Source of the DNA: DATKCF01 sp035513345
GTDB lineage: Bacteria > Gemmatimonadota > Gemmatimonadetes > Longimicrobiales > RSA9
DNA length: 64,000 bases
Assembly (NCBI GenBank): GCA_035513345.1
Contig: DATKCF010000030.1
Location: 4,505 to 68,504, forward strand
Direction of reading: 5' to 3'
Shown here: in pieces, positions 43,836 through 51,739 of the stretch
Layout: each line of letters opens with the position of its first letter
Position numbering within the stretch: the stretch's first letter is position 1
Notes under the pieces: generated by a model
What the model saw: the letters and a program-made list of their open reading frames with translations, nothing else
The model's database searches: none
Told to the model about the DNA's origin: nothing
Position numbers and translations under genes: made by a program

Positions 43836-45097
43836 GCGGTCCACGCGTTGCGGTCGAGGTCGTCGCGATCGGTGACGAACTACTTCTGGGCGACACCGTG
43901 GACACGAATGGTGCATGGCTCGGCACCACGTTTTCCGCGGCCGGCATACGCGTCGTTCGCCGGGCCATTGTCGGCGACGACGATGACGCGATCCGTTCGG
44001 CCGTCACGGACGCGCTGGCCCGAACCGGCGTCGTAGTCTGTTGCGGTGGACTCGGGCCGACACCGGATGATCGGACGCGGCCCGCCGTGGCATCAATCTA
44101 CGGCTGGCCACTCGAGGTCGATGAATCGTGGGTGGCGACCATGCGGTCGCGCTTCGAGGTGCGCGGCCTGACGATGTCACCAACAAACGTCGTGCAGGCC
44201 GAAGTCCCGCGCGGTGCAACCGTGTTCCGCAACGCCATTGGCACTGCGCCCGGACTTGGCCTGGCGGATGACGAGCGCGGCGTCACCGTGCTGCTGCCGG
44301 GCGTGCCCCGCGAAATGCGGTGGCTGCTCGAGCATCATGCGCTCGACTGGCTGCGTGAGCGACTGCTGCACGGCAAGCGGCGGATCAACCGGCGAGTACT
44401 CCGGACCACTGGTGTGGCGGAGTCCACGCTGGCCGAGCGGATCGCGGACATTACAGGCGACATTGCGCCGGTGACGCTCGCGTTCCTGCCGACCGGCGCC
44501 GGCATCGACTTGCGTCTGACGAGCTGGGGCGATGCCGATGACGAGACGGCGGGCAACAGGCTCGGCGAGATCGAAGGGTCGCTCCGTGCGCGGCTCGGAC
44601 GCGCCATCTACGGTGAGGACGGCGCCGACCTGGCGGAGATCGTTGGCAACACGTTGCGCTCGCGAGGCTGGACGATCGCAGTGGCGGAAAGCTGTACCGG
44701 CGGCCTGCTGGCGAAGCGGTTGACCGACGCCGCCGGTTCGTCCGCCTTCATGGTCGCGGGCGTGGTGTCGTATTCGAACGAGGCGAAGACGGCGTTTCTC
44801 GACGTGCCCGCCGCGACAATCGAGCATCACGGTGCGGTCAGTGAAGAAACAGCGGCCGCAATGCTCGACGGCATCCTGCGGCGCGCCGGAACGCATTGCG
44901 CCGTCTCGATTACCGGGATCGCCGGACCCGGCGGCGGTACTGAAGAGAAACCGGTGGGCACCGTATGGGTGGGCGTCACGTGCGGTGGAGCGCGTCGTGT
45001 CCGCCGGCTGCGTCTGTTCGGCGACCGGGCCGAGATCCGTGAACGGTCGGTGCAGGCCGCACTCAAGATGCTGCTCGACATGCTGTCGCCGGAGTGA
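43805..45097 (+). CDS. cinA: CinA-family nicotinamide-nucleotide amidohydrolase
   Basis: Two-domain protein: N-terminal MoCF/COG1058 domain (AIGDELLLGDTVDTN, GGLGPTPDDRT, LLPGVPREM) and C-terminal PncC amidohydrolase domain (AESCTGGLLAKRLTDAAGSS, SITGIAGPGGGTEEKPVGTV). It recycles NMN to nicotinate mononucleotide. The start is unusual. No ATG is near, the family N-terminus (VEVVAIGDE) begins at 43847, and the nearest starts are GTG 43805 (31-base overlap with pgsA), GTG 43799 and a CTG at 43832 that would overlap pgsA as CTGA. I give GTG 43805, 430 residues. Confidence 0.88.
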   Translation: MASHRTGGNLSGPRVAVEVVAIGDELLLGDTVDTNGAWLGTTFSAAGIRVVRRAIVGDDDDAIRSAVTDALARTGVVVCCGGLGPTPDDRTRPAVASIYGWPLEVDESWVATMRSRFEVRGLTMSPTNVVQAEVPRGATVFRNAIGTAPGLGLADDERGVTVLLPGVPREMRWLLEHHALDWLRERLLHGKRRINRRVLRTTGVAESTLAERIADITGDIAPVTLAFLPTGAGIDLRLTSWGDADDETAGNRLGEIEGSLRARLGRAIYGEDGADLAEIVGNTLRSRGWTIAVAESCTGGLLAKRLTDAAGSSAFMVAGVVSYSNEAKTAFLDVPAATIEHHGAVSEETAAAMLDGILRRAGTHCAVSITGIAGPGGGTEEKPVGTVWVGVTCGGARRVRRLRLFGDRAEIRERSVQAALKMLLDMLSPE

Positions 45098-45116
45098 CAC
45101 CAGAAACGGAAAAGGC

Positions 45117-45163
45117 GCAAGCGAGATCGGTTGTACGGCAGTGCCGGCTGGTCTCCCGCTTGC
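45117..45163 (+). other. Interrupted inverted repeat between cinA and grpE
   Basis: GCAAGCG at 45117-45123 pairs exactly with CGCTTGC at 45157-45163, with a 33-base loop. It may be a cinA terminator stem or a leader structure; no T-run follows, and its 3' arm overlaps the grpE candidate -35. No CIRCE element is present. Confidence 0.3.
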
Positions 45164-45188
45164 AGGACAGGGGTGGTCGCCAGACATT
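45160..45188 (+). promoter_or_regulatory. Candidate promoter of grpE-dnaJ
   Basis: TTGCAG (45160-45165), a 17-base spacer and GACATT (45183-45188) end 32 bases before the grpE ATG. The -10 is imperfect. No heat-shock operator is visible. Confidence 0.35.
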
Positions 45189-45220
45189 CCCGCGCGCAAA
45201 CACGCAATGGAGATGAATCG

Positions 45221-45847
45221 ATGACGGATCGGCACTCGAATGGACCGGCTGGACCCGACGCGGAGACGGCCGCCGAGAGCGAAGCCACCGGATCACAGCG
45301 CGGCGAGAGCCCGGCGGCGGGCGAGTCCGAGGCCGGATCCACCGGAGGCGAAGCATCGGCAACCGATGCGGCGGCACTCGAGGACCTCGAGGTCGCGCTC
45401 GAGAGTTCGCGGATCGAGCTGGAACGATCGCAGGACCGGTTCGTGCGCCTGGCAGCCGAGTTCGACAACTACCGGAAGCGGACCGAGCGCGAGAGAACCG
45501 ACTTGTATGGACGCGCCCAGGCGGAACTCATCGCGAGGATGCTCGAGGCGGTCGATGATCTCGAACGCGTCGCCGACTTCGATGAGACCACGCCGAGCAA
45601 GGCGTTGCTCGAGGGCGTTCAGCTTGTCGAGAAGAAGCTCCTCGCCGCATTCGAGGGGGCCGGCCTGCGCAGGCTCGAGGCTGCCGGCAAGAAGTTCGAT
45701 CCGGCCTCGATGGAAGCGCTCGCGACCGTGCCGACCGACGTGCCCGACGAGGATGAAATCGTTTCAGACGTCTTCCAGCCCGGATACCGGTTCGGTGAGA
45801 CACTCGTTCGCCCCGCGCGAGTCCGCGTGAAGAAGTTCGAGGACTGA
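45221..45847 (+). CDS. grpE: Nucleotide exchange factor GrpE
   Basis: Releases ADP from DnaK in the heat-shock chaperone cycle. The 208-residue protein has a long disordered acidic N-terminus (about 1-50), a coiled coil (LEDLEVALESSRIELERSQDR) and the conserved head: LAAEFDNYRKRTERER, MLEAVDDLERV, GLRRLEAAGKKFDP, and V..V.QPGYRFGETLVRPARV near the end. GGAG precedes ATG 45221. dnaJ follows four bases later; dnaK is not in the window. Confidence 0.95.
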   Translation: MTDRHSNGPAGPDAETAAESEATGSQRGESPAAGESEAGSTGGEASATDAAALEDLEVALESSRIELERSQDRFVRLAAEFDNYRKRTERERTDLYGRAQAELIARMLEAVDDLERVADFDETTPSKALLEGVQLVEKKLLAAFEGAGLRRLEAAGKKFDPASMEALATVPTDVPDEDEIVSDVFQPGYRFGETLVRPARVRVKKFED

Positions 45848-45851
45848 AGCA

Positions 45852-46985
45852 ATGCCCGCCTCCGGAACGAAGGACTACTACCAGGTCCTGGGTGTACCGG
45901 AAACCGCGAACGCCGACGAGATCAAGAAGGCGTACCGCCGGCTCGCCAAGGAGCACCATCCGGACGCGAATCCGAACGATTCCGCGGCCGCCGAGCGGTT
46001 CAAGGCGATCGGCGAGGCGTACTCGGTCCTGTCGGACGCGGAGAAACGGAAACAGTACGACCAGATGCGGAAGATGGGTCCGTTCGCCGGGTTCAACTTC
46101 AGCAACCGGCCTGGCACCGCGGGACCGAAACCGGGTGCCGGCGGCCAGCAGACACAGGGCGGGCCGGGCTTCTCGTTCGAGGACATCGGTGACCTTGGCG
46201 GTCTGGGCGACCTGTTCGGATCCTTCTTCGACCGTGGCCGGCGAGGCAAGCGCACGACCAACGCGCGCGGCCGCGATGTCGAATACGTCGTCGAGATTCC
46301 GTTCGGCGTGGCAGCCCGTGGCGGCAAGGTCACTGTGGCCGTCCCGATCACGGACGACTGCCCTGTATGCAGCGGGTCCGGCAGCGCGCCGGGCAGCCGG
46401 CCGCGAACGTGTCCGGAGTGCAGCGGCAAGGGCACCATCTCGTTCGGCCAGGGCGGCTTCGCGGTCAGCCGGCCGTGCCCCAATTGTCTGGGCCGCGGCC
46501 AGATTCCGACGAAAGCCTGCTCGAAGTGCGGTGGCACGGGCCAGAATACCGAGGAACGTCAGATTGTGCTGACGGTGCCGTCAGGCGTCGACAACGGCTC
46601 GAAGCTTCGCCTGTCGGGCCAGGGTGAGAAAGGCGAGGCGGGCGCACCGGCCGGCGATCTGCTCGTCACGTTCAAGATAAGGAGCCACTCGTTCTTTCGC
46701 CGGGACGGGCTCGATGTGCATTGCACCATCCCCATCAACATCGCTCAGGCGCTTCTCGGATCGAAGGTCCGCGTCAAGACAGTCGACGGGAAGAAGGTTA
46801 CGCTCCGCATCCCGCCCGGCACGCAGTCCGGCACGCGGTTCCGGATTGCGGGGCAGGGCATCCAGAAGGGTGAACGGCGAGGCGACCAGTACGTTCAGGT
46901 GAAGATCAGTGTGCCGGAGCAGCTGTCGCCCGAAGAGCAGGAACTCATGAAGGAGTTCGCGAAGAGCGCCGAACTGAAATACTAG
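45852..46985 (+). CDS. dnaJ: Chaperone protein DnaJ
   Basis: Hsp40 co-chaperone that delivers substrates to DnaK. The 377-residue protein has the J domain with HPD in KEHHPDANP, a Gly/Phe-rich region (about 75-125), four zinc-finger repeats (CPVCSGSG, CPECSGKG, CPNCLGRG, CSKCGGTG), and the C-terminal substrate-binding domains ending near VKISVPEQLSPEEQELM. It is complete. Its TAG stop overlaps the stop of mnmA on the other strand within a CTAG palindrome. Confidence 0.96.
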   Translation: MPASGTKDYYQVLGVPETANADEIKKAYRRLAKEHHPDANPNDSAAAERFKAIGEAYSVLSDAEKRKQYDQMRKMGPFAGFNFSNRPGTAGPKPGAGGQQTQGGPGFSFEDIGDLGGLGDLFGSFFDRGRRGKRTTNARGRDVEYVVEIPFGVAARGGKVTVAVPITDDCPVCSGSGSAPGSRPRTCPECSGKGTISFGQGGFAVSRPCPNCLGRGQIPTKACSKCGGTGQNTEERQIVLTVPSGVDNGSKLRLSGQGEKGEAGAPAGDLLVTFKIRSHSFFRRDGLDVHCTIPINIAQALLGSKVRVKTVDGKKVTLRIPPGTQSGTRFRIAGQGIQKGERRGDQYVQVKISVPEQLSPEEQELMKEFAKSAELKY

Positions 46986-48199
46986 TGGTTCGTCGGTGAC
47001 GAGCCACCAGGGGCTCCGAGCCGTCGAATCCGACCTCCTCCGAGCACGCACTCGTCGTCACTGTACACCACACCCGACTGGCCGGGCGTGATTGCGCGCT
47101 GGCCCTCGTCGAAACGGAACTCTGCGCCTGAACCATCGATCGAAACGACCGTGGCGCGGGCGGCGCGCGCCCGATGCCGGACCTGGATGTGAACGCGGTC
47201 GCCGGCGCGCGGTGGATCAGCGAGCCAGTTGACGTCCGTCAGCGCGAGCCCATCGGCATCGAGCTGGTCCGGTGTGCCGACTACGACCTGACGTGTAGCA
47301 GGCCGCACGTCCAGCACGTAGAGCGGCCGGCCGAAACCGCCGCCCAGACCGCGGCGCTGTCCGATCGTGTAACGCGCGTAGCCGGCATGCGTGCCGAGTT
47401 CGCGGCCATCGGCAGACACGATCGGGCCCGGCTGAAGCGCGGCATGGTCGGCGCCGAGGCGGCTGGCCAGGAAGCCGGCGTAGTCGCCATCCGGTACGAA
47501 GCAGATCTCCTGGGACTCGGGCTTGTCGGCGGTCACGAGACCGAGCGAGCGTGCGCGATCGCGGACCTCCGGCTTCGTCAGCGCACCGACCGGAAAACGG
47601 AGGCGAGAAAGCACAAACGACGGTACGTCCCAGAGGAAGTACGTCTGGTCCTTGTTGCGATCGACGCCTCGCATCAGGCGAGGAATGCCACCATCCGAAT
47701 CGATGCGGGCGTAATGCCCGGTGGCAATCGCGTCCGCGCCGAACGCGCGGCCTCGCCGCAACAGGTCAGGGATCTTCGTTGTCGAATTGCAGCGGACGCA
47801 CGGATTCGGTGTGCGACCGACCGCGTACTCGCTCACGAAGTCGTCGATCACGTCGTTCGTGAACGATTCCTCCATGTCGAAAACGTAGTGCGCGATACCG
47901 AGCGCGTCCGCCACACGGCGAGCGTCGGCGATGCCGTCGAGGCCGCAGCAGGTTCGCGACTTGGCCGGCGTCCCGGAGTAGCAGAACGTCTTCATCGTGA
48001 TGCCAATGACGGTGCAGCCCTGCTCGACGAGCAGCGCAGCGGCGACAGACGAATCGACGCCGCCGGACATGGCGACGAGAACGGTCTGCGACTCGCCTGC
48101 CGAAGCACGATCCGGTTCAATCGAGGCGGAGGTGCCCCCGCTCGTGGGTGAAGTGGGTGAACCAGCCAGCTCGGGCCGCAACTCGCCGGCGTCGCTCAA
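46982..48199 (-). CDS. mnmA: tRNA-specific 2-thiouridylase MnmA
   Basis: Thiolates U34 of tRNA-Lys, -Glu and -Gln. The 405-residue protein has an extra N-terminal tail of about 38 residues, then the PP-loop AMSGGVDSSVAA. The catalytic cysteines lie in TPNPCVRCNS and SQEICFVPDGDY, with ATGHYARI, RNKDQTYFLWDV and the C-terminal beta domain starting YTIGQRRGLG. It is downstream of the cysteine desulfurase with a four-base overlap, fitting a sulfur-donor pair. The tail may mean the real start is internal. Confidence 0.95.
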   Translation of the reverse strand: MSDAGELRPELAGSPTSPTSGGTSASIEPDRASAGESQTVLVAMSGGVDSSVAAALLVEQGCTVIGITMKTFCYSGTPAKSRTCCGLDGIADARRVADALGIAHYVFDMEESFTNDVIDDFVSEYAVGRTPNPCVRCNSTTKIPDLLRRGRAFGADAIATGHYARIDSDGGIPRLMRGVDRNKDQTYFLWDVPSFVLSRLRFPVGALTKPEVRDRARSLGLVTADKPESQEICFVPDGDYAGFLASRLGADHAALQPGPIVSADGRELGTHAGYARYTIGQRRGLGGGFGRPLYVLDVRPATRQVVVGTPDQLDADGLALTDVNWLADPPRAGDRVHIQVRHRARAARATVVSIDGSGAEFRFDEGQRAITPGQSGVVYSDDECVLGGGRIRRLGAPGGSSPTNH

Positions 48200-49338
48200 G
48201 CGAACACGTCGCGGACGCGGACGGCAATGCGCGGCAGGACCTCGATCGCGCGTTCGATGTCGCTCTCGTCCGTCGCATGACCGAGCGACAGCCGGATCGA
48301 AGCCTGGCCATCGCTGATGCGGCCCATGGCCGACAGGACATGGCTCGGCTGCGACGCTCCGCTCTGGCAGGCGGACGCGACGGACACGGCCACGCCTTCG
48401 AGATCGAGCGCGACGACCAGCGCATCCTGGTCCACGCCGGGCACGGTCACGTTGAGGATGTGCGGGAGCCGCGGCCGGACGCTGTTCACGATGAGATCGT
48501 CGATGCGCGCGGCCAGTGCCGTCTCCAACCGGTCCCGCAAACCTGCCAGCCGTACGTGCTCTGCTTCCCGTTCGGACTCGGCCAGTTCGGCCGCGGTGGC
48601 GAGTGCGACGGCGCCCGCGACGTTCTCGGTGCCCGGATGCAGGTTGCGCTCCTGGCCGCCGCCGAACTCGAGCGGCTCGACATCGACACCATCGCGGATC
48701 CAGAGCAGGCCTGTGCCCTTGGGGCCGCCAAACTTGTGAGCACTCAGAGCCAGCATGTCGACCGGCGTCTCATCGACGCGAACGCGGACCTTGCCGAATG
48801 CCTGGACCGCATCCGTGTGGAACGGGACACCGGCTGCCCTGCAGCGATCGGCAATCCGTGCAACCGGTTGCAAGGCACCGACTTCGTTGTTGCCCCACAT
48901 CACGCTGACGATCGCGGGGCGTGCGGCGAGCGCCTCATCGAGGGCGCCCTCGTCCACATGGCCGTCCCGGTCGACGCCCAGCAGGATGAGCGGAGCACCA
49001 GCCGCGTGGGCGGCCTTCGCCGCCAGCAGAACCGCCTTGTGCTCGATCGCCGAACAGGCCACCGGCGCGTCCGGCCGGCCGGACGCCCGCCACGTCCCCA
49101 GTACCGCAATGTTGTCGGAGTCCGTGCCACACGCGGTGAATACGATCTCCGAACGGCGGGCGCCGAGAACAGCCGCGACCCGCTCGCGCGACTGCTCGAG
49201 CGCCGCCCGTGCCTCGCGGCCCCATCGGTGCGAACTCGACGGATTGCCGAACGTTGCGCCCAGAAACGGCATCATCGCGTCGCGGACCTCGGCCCGTACG
49301 GGCGTCGTCGCGGCATGGTCGAGGTAGACTGGATGCAT
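48196..49338 (-). CDS. Cysteine desulfurase (NifS/IscS family)
   Basis: PLP enzyme releasing sulfur from cysteine. The 380-residue protein starts MHPVYLDHAATTPV and has FTACGTDSDNIAV, EHKAVL, MWGNNEVGALQP, HTDAVQAFGK, the Schiff-base lysine in SAHKFGGPKG, and the active cysteine loop SACQSGA. The loop length resembles group I IscS/NifS enzymes. It overlaps mnmA, so it probably supplies persulfide sulfur for tRNA thiolation. No iscU is adjacent. It could also serve iron-sulfur assembly. Confidence 0.93.
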   Translation of the reverse strand: MHPVYLDHAATTPVRAEVRDAMMPFLGATFGNPSSSHRWGREARAALEQSRERVAAVLGARRSEIVFTACGTDSDNIAVLGTWRASGRPDAPVACSAIEHKAVLLAAKAAHAAGAPLILLGVDRDGHVDEGALDEALAARPAIVSVMWGNNEVGALQPVARIADRCRAAGVPFHTDAVQAFGKVRVRVDETPVDMLALSAHKFGGPKGTGLLWIRDGVDVEPLEFGGGQERNLHPGTENVAGAVALATAAELAESEREAEHVRLAGLRDRLETALAARIDDLIVNSVRPRLPHILNVTVPGVDQDALVVALDLEGVAVSVASACQSGASQPSHVLSAMGRISDGQASIRLSLGHATDESDIERAIEVLPRIAVRVRDVFA

Positions 49339-49380
49339 GGGGTTCGGGTGCGTGGACAGCCCTGCCAGGCTGCATGGATC

Positions 49381-49410
49381 TTTACTTGCCGATCATCGAT
49401 TTCTTACATT
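49381..49410 (+). promoter_or_regulatory. Candidate promoter giving a near-leaderless transcript
   Basis: TTTACT (49381-49386), an 18-base spacer and TACATT (49405-49410) end only seven bases before the ATG at 49418, so transcription would begin at or very near the start codon. There is no Shine-Dalgarno sequence, which fits leaderless translation. Confidence 0.4.
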
Positions 49411-49417
49411 ACCCCAC

Positions 49418-49759
49418 ATGCACTCGCGTGTACCGCCGCCGCTGCCGCCGAAGTCCCCAGCCCGCTTTCGAACGACCGTTCACGGCACCGTTTTCTGCGA
49501 GCGTAGCGCTCAGCTCGAATCCGTGCGTCCCGGTGACGAACTGCTGCTCCTGCCGGGTCCGCCCGTCGATGACGAGCCGGGCGTCTGGGTCCACCGGCAG
49601 GGTGGAGAACTGGTGGGCCACCTCCCGCCCGAAATCGAGGCGTGGCTCACGCCCTGGATGTTGCAGGGCGGCCACGCCAGTGCGCGTGCAGTCCGTGTTT
49701 CCGGCGAGGACGTTCCGAGCTGGCGTCGCCTGCTCATCGAAGTGTTCTGCGAGATCTGA
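49418..49759 (+). CDS. Small HIRAN-like domain protein
   Basis: A 113-residue protein divergent from the cysteine desulfurase. The core, TVHGTVFCERSAQLESVRPG followed by DELLLLPGPPVDDEPGVWVH and GELVGHLPPEIEAWL, has the strand order and the late 'G.LP.E...' motif of HIRAN domains, which bind DNA ends or 3'-OH groups in larger helicases. Here it stands alone. The frame is open upstream to 49337 but ATG 49418 fits best. Family call tentative; it is isolated between two minus-strand blocks. Confidence 0.6.
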   Translation: MHSRVPPPLPPKSPARFRTTVHGTVFCERSAQLESVRPGDELLLLPGPPVDDEPGVWVHRQGGELVGHLPPEIEAWLTPWMLQGGHASARAVRVSGEDVPSWRRLLIEVFCEI

Positions 49760-49778
49760 GCCGCCCGACGCCCAGCGC

Positions 49779-50501
49779 TCAGAACGTATTGACGTTCAGG
49801 CTGAGCACGTCGTCGACCCTGAGCGTTTCGCGCATCCAGTATGGCTCGCCGTACGGTCTGCGGATCAGCGAACCGTAGTGCGCCGCGTGGATGCGGACCT
49901 GGTCGTACAGCTCGCGTTCAGCACCGCCAAACACATCGCCGACCGCTGACTTGCCGTCGAACTGCGAACCGTAGGCACGGATCGCGTCGATCTTGCGATC
50001 GATCTGGTCGGTGATGTCGACCACGAAGCTCGGCTGGATCGGTTCCTCGCGGTATGACGCGCAGTAGATCACCTTCGACGGACGGTGCGGCTCCTGGTCG
50101 ATCGGCGCTCGTGTGAGCCCGGCCACGAAACACGCATCACGGCCGAGTTCACTTGCCACGCGGTGATCCGGGTGGCGGCCGTCGGGCCAGTGCAGAATGA
50201 CGGCGCGCGGCCGCAGCTCGCGTATGTGTCGCGCGACGATGAGCCGGGCGGCTGGCGAATTCTCGAGTTCGCTGTCGGGCAGTCCCGCGTTGGCACGGGT
50301 CCCGACGCCGAGTATGCGAGTCGCGTTTCGCGATTCCTCCGCGCGCAGCCCGGCCGAGCCCGCCGAACCGCGTTCGCCGCCCGTCAGGTCGAGGATCGCC
50401 GTGCTCTGGCCGCTGTCGGCCGAGCGGATGAGGAGACCGGCGCACAACAGCTCCGCGTCGTCCGGGTGTGCCATGATGGCGAGGATGTCCGCTCTCATCA
50501 T
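49779..50501 (-). CDS. PIG-L/LmbE deacetylase, BshB1-like
   Basis: Zinc-dependent deacetylase of 240 residues. IMAHPDDAEL carries the metal-binding AHPDD motif, DLTGGERGSAG is the BshB-type segment, and HWPDGRHPDH has the second histidine pair. The C-terminal QIDRKIDAIRAYGSQF is typical of BshB1, which removes acetyl from GlcNAc-malate in bacillithiol synthesis. No bshA or bshC is in the window, so the thiol pathway is inferred. ATG 50501 overlaps the upstream permease stop (ATGA); ATG 50498 is an alternative. Confidence 0.84.
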   Translation of the reverse strand: MMRADILAIMAHPDDAELLCAGLLIRSADSGQSTAILDLTGGERGSAGSAGLRAEESRNATRILGVGTRANAGLPDSELENSPAARLIVARHIRELRPRAVILHWPDGRHPDHRVASELGRDACFVAGLTRAPIDQEPHRPSKVIYCASYREEPIQPSFVVDITDQIDRKIDAIRAYGSQFDGKSAVGDVFGGAERELYDQVRIHAAHYGSLIRRPYGEPYWMRETLRVDDVLSLNVNTF

Positions 50502-51736
50502 TCGTAGCGGAGCGCCTCGACGGGATCGAGACGGGCTGCGCGCATGGCGGGCCAGAGGCCGAAGACGATGCCGGCGACCGCCGCCATCGTGAGTGCCGCG
50601 ACGATCGCGGGAATCGGGACCCTGGCGGGGATCGGCGAGACGGCCGCAAGGATCGCGGCTGCGCCACCGCCGAGGGCCATACCGATAGCGCTGCCGATGA
50701 CCGTGAGCGTCGCGGATTCGAAGAGGAACTGCCACAGGATCTCGCGACGTGTGGCGCCGATCGCCTTGCGTATGCCGATCTCGCGAGTGCGTTCGGTGAC
50801 GGCGATCATCATGATCGCGATCACACCGACGCCGCCGACCATGAGCGCAACTGACGACAGCGCGATCATGATGACGAAGAAAGCCGCGGTGAACCGGTTG
50901 AACACTTCGATCAGCTGATCCTGACGAACGACAGCGAAGTTGTTGTCGGTGGCAGGCGTCAGCCCTCGTCGCGTCCGCAGCAGCGTGATGACGTCATCCA
51001 TCGCCTCGCCCTGCGTCGCATTGTGCGCGGTAACCACGAAGACGCCGAGCATGCCGTCCCACGCATTCAGATGCTTGATGGCGGACGTGTACGGCATGAT
51101 CGCCAGGTTCTCCTGCAGGCTGGCGAATATGTTGTCCGCGAGCGCAAAGACGCCGATGACGTCGAACGGCACGCCGTTGATGCGGATCTGACGGCCGATC
51201 GGGTCGAGCTGGCCGAAGAGGTTCTCAGCCAGCTTGTCGGTCACGAGGACGACGCGGTTCGCCGAGTTGACATCCGCAGGCAGCATGTCATGACCGGCGA
51301 CGATCGTGCCCTGGGTAAACTCACCCCAGCCATTCTCCCGAGCGGCAATCGCTACGCTGGCCAGCCGCGACCGACCGAACGTGAACTCGCCATTGAGGTC
51401 GATGCCGATGACCTTCCGGCGGACGGACGGCAGTCGGCCGATCTCGCGGGCTTCGGTTGCCGTGATCCTGGGATTGTCACCCCACGGCGGGCCCGAGTTG
51501 CCGGCGGTGATGCGGATTGCGTTGATGTCGAAACGGGCGACATAGAAGTTGGCCGGGCCCGCCGCATCGAACTCGGACATGATCGATGATCGGATGCCTG
51601 TGATGACCGCGCTGATCGCCATCACCGTAGCGACACCGACGACGACGCCGAGGATCGTGAGGATCGACCGGAACTTGCTCTGACGGATCTGGTCGATCGC
51701 CAGGCGAGCACCCTCGGTGAGGCTCTCGATCCGCAT
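50498..51736 (-). CDS. MacB-like ABC transporter permease (second)
   Basis: A 412-residue FtsX/MacB-type permease. An N-terminal helix (SILTILGVVVGVATVM) precedes a large periplasmic MacB-PCD domain (about 55-250). Three C-terminal helices follow, including the signature VTERTREIGIRKAIGATRREI and the end AARLDPVEALRYE. It follows the first permease by three bases. It lacks an ATPase domain; the ATPase is separate. Two permeases suggest a heterodimeric exporter. Confidence 0.93.
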   Translation of the reverse strand: MRIESLTEGARLAIDQIRQSKFRSILTILGVVVGVATVMAISAVITGIRSSIMSEFDAAGPANFYVARFDINAIRITAGNSGPPWGDNPRITATEAREIGRLPSVRRKVIGIDLNGEFTFGRSRLASVAIAARENGWGEFTQGTIVAGHDMLPADVNSANRVVLVTDKLAENLFGQLDPIGRQIRINGVPFDVIGVFALADNIFASLQENLAIMPYTSAIKHLNAWDGMLGVFVVTAHNATQGEAMDDVITLLRTRRGLTPATDNNFAVVRQDQLIEVFNRFTAAFFVIMIALSSVALMVGGVGVIAIMMIAVTERTREIGIRKAIGATRREILWQFLFESATLTVIGSAIGMALGGGAAAILAAVSPIPARVPIPAIVAALTMAAVAGIVFGLWPAMRAARLDPVEALRYE

Positions 51737-51739
51737 GCG

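Noticed and set aside
45098..45220. Possible CIRCE heat-shock operator before grpE
   Set aside because: No TTAGCACTC-N9-GAGTGCTAA element or close relative is present; only a different inverted repeat.
47174..48151. Plus-strand open frame opposite mnmA
   Set aside because: It is the antisense shadow of mnmA with no recognisable domain.
48148..49506. Plus-strand open frame of 452 codons opposite the cysteine desulfurase
   Set aside because: It is a shadow of a strongly recognised gene on the other strand.
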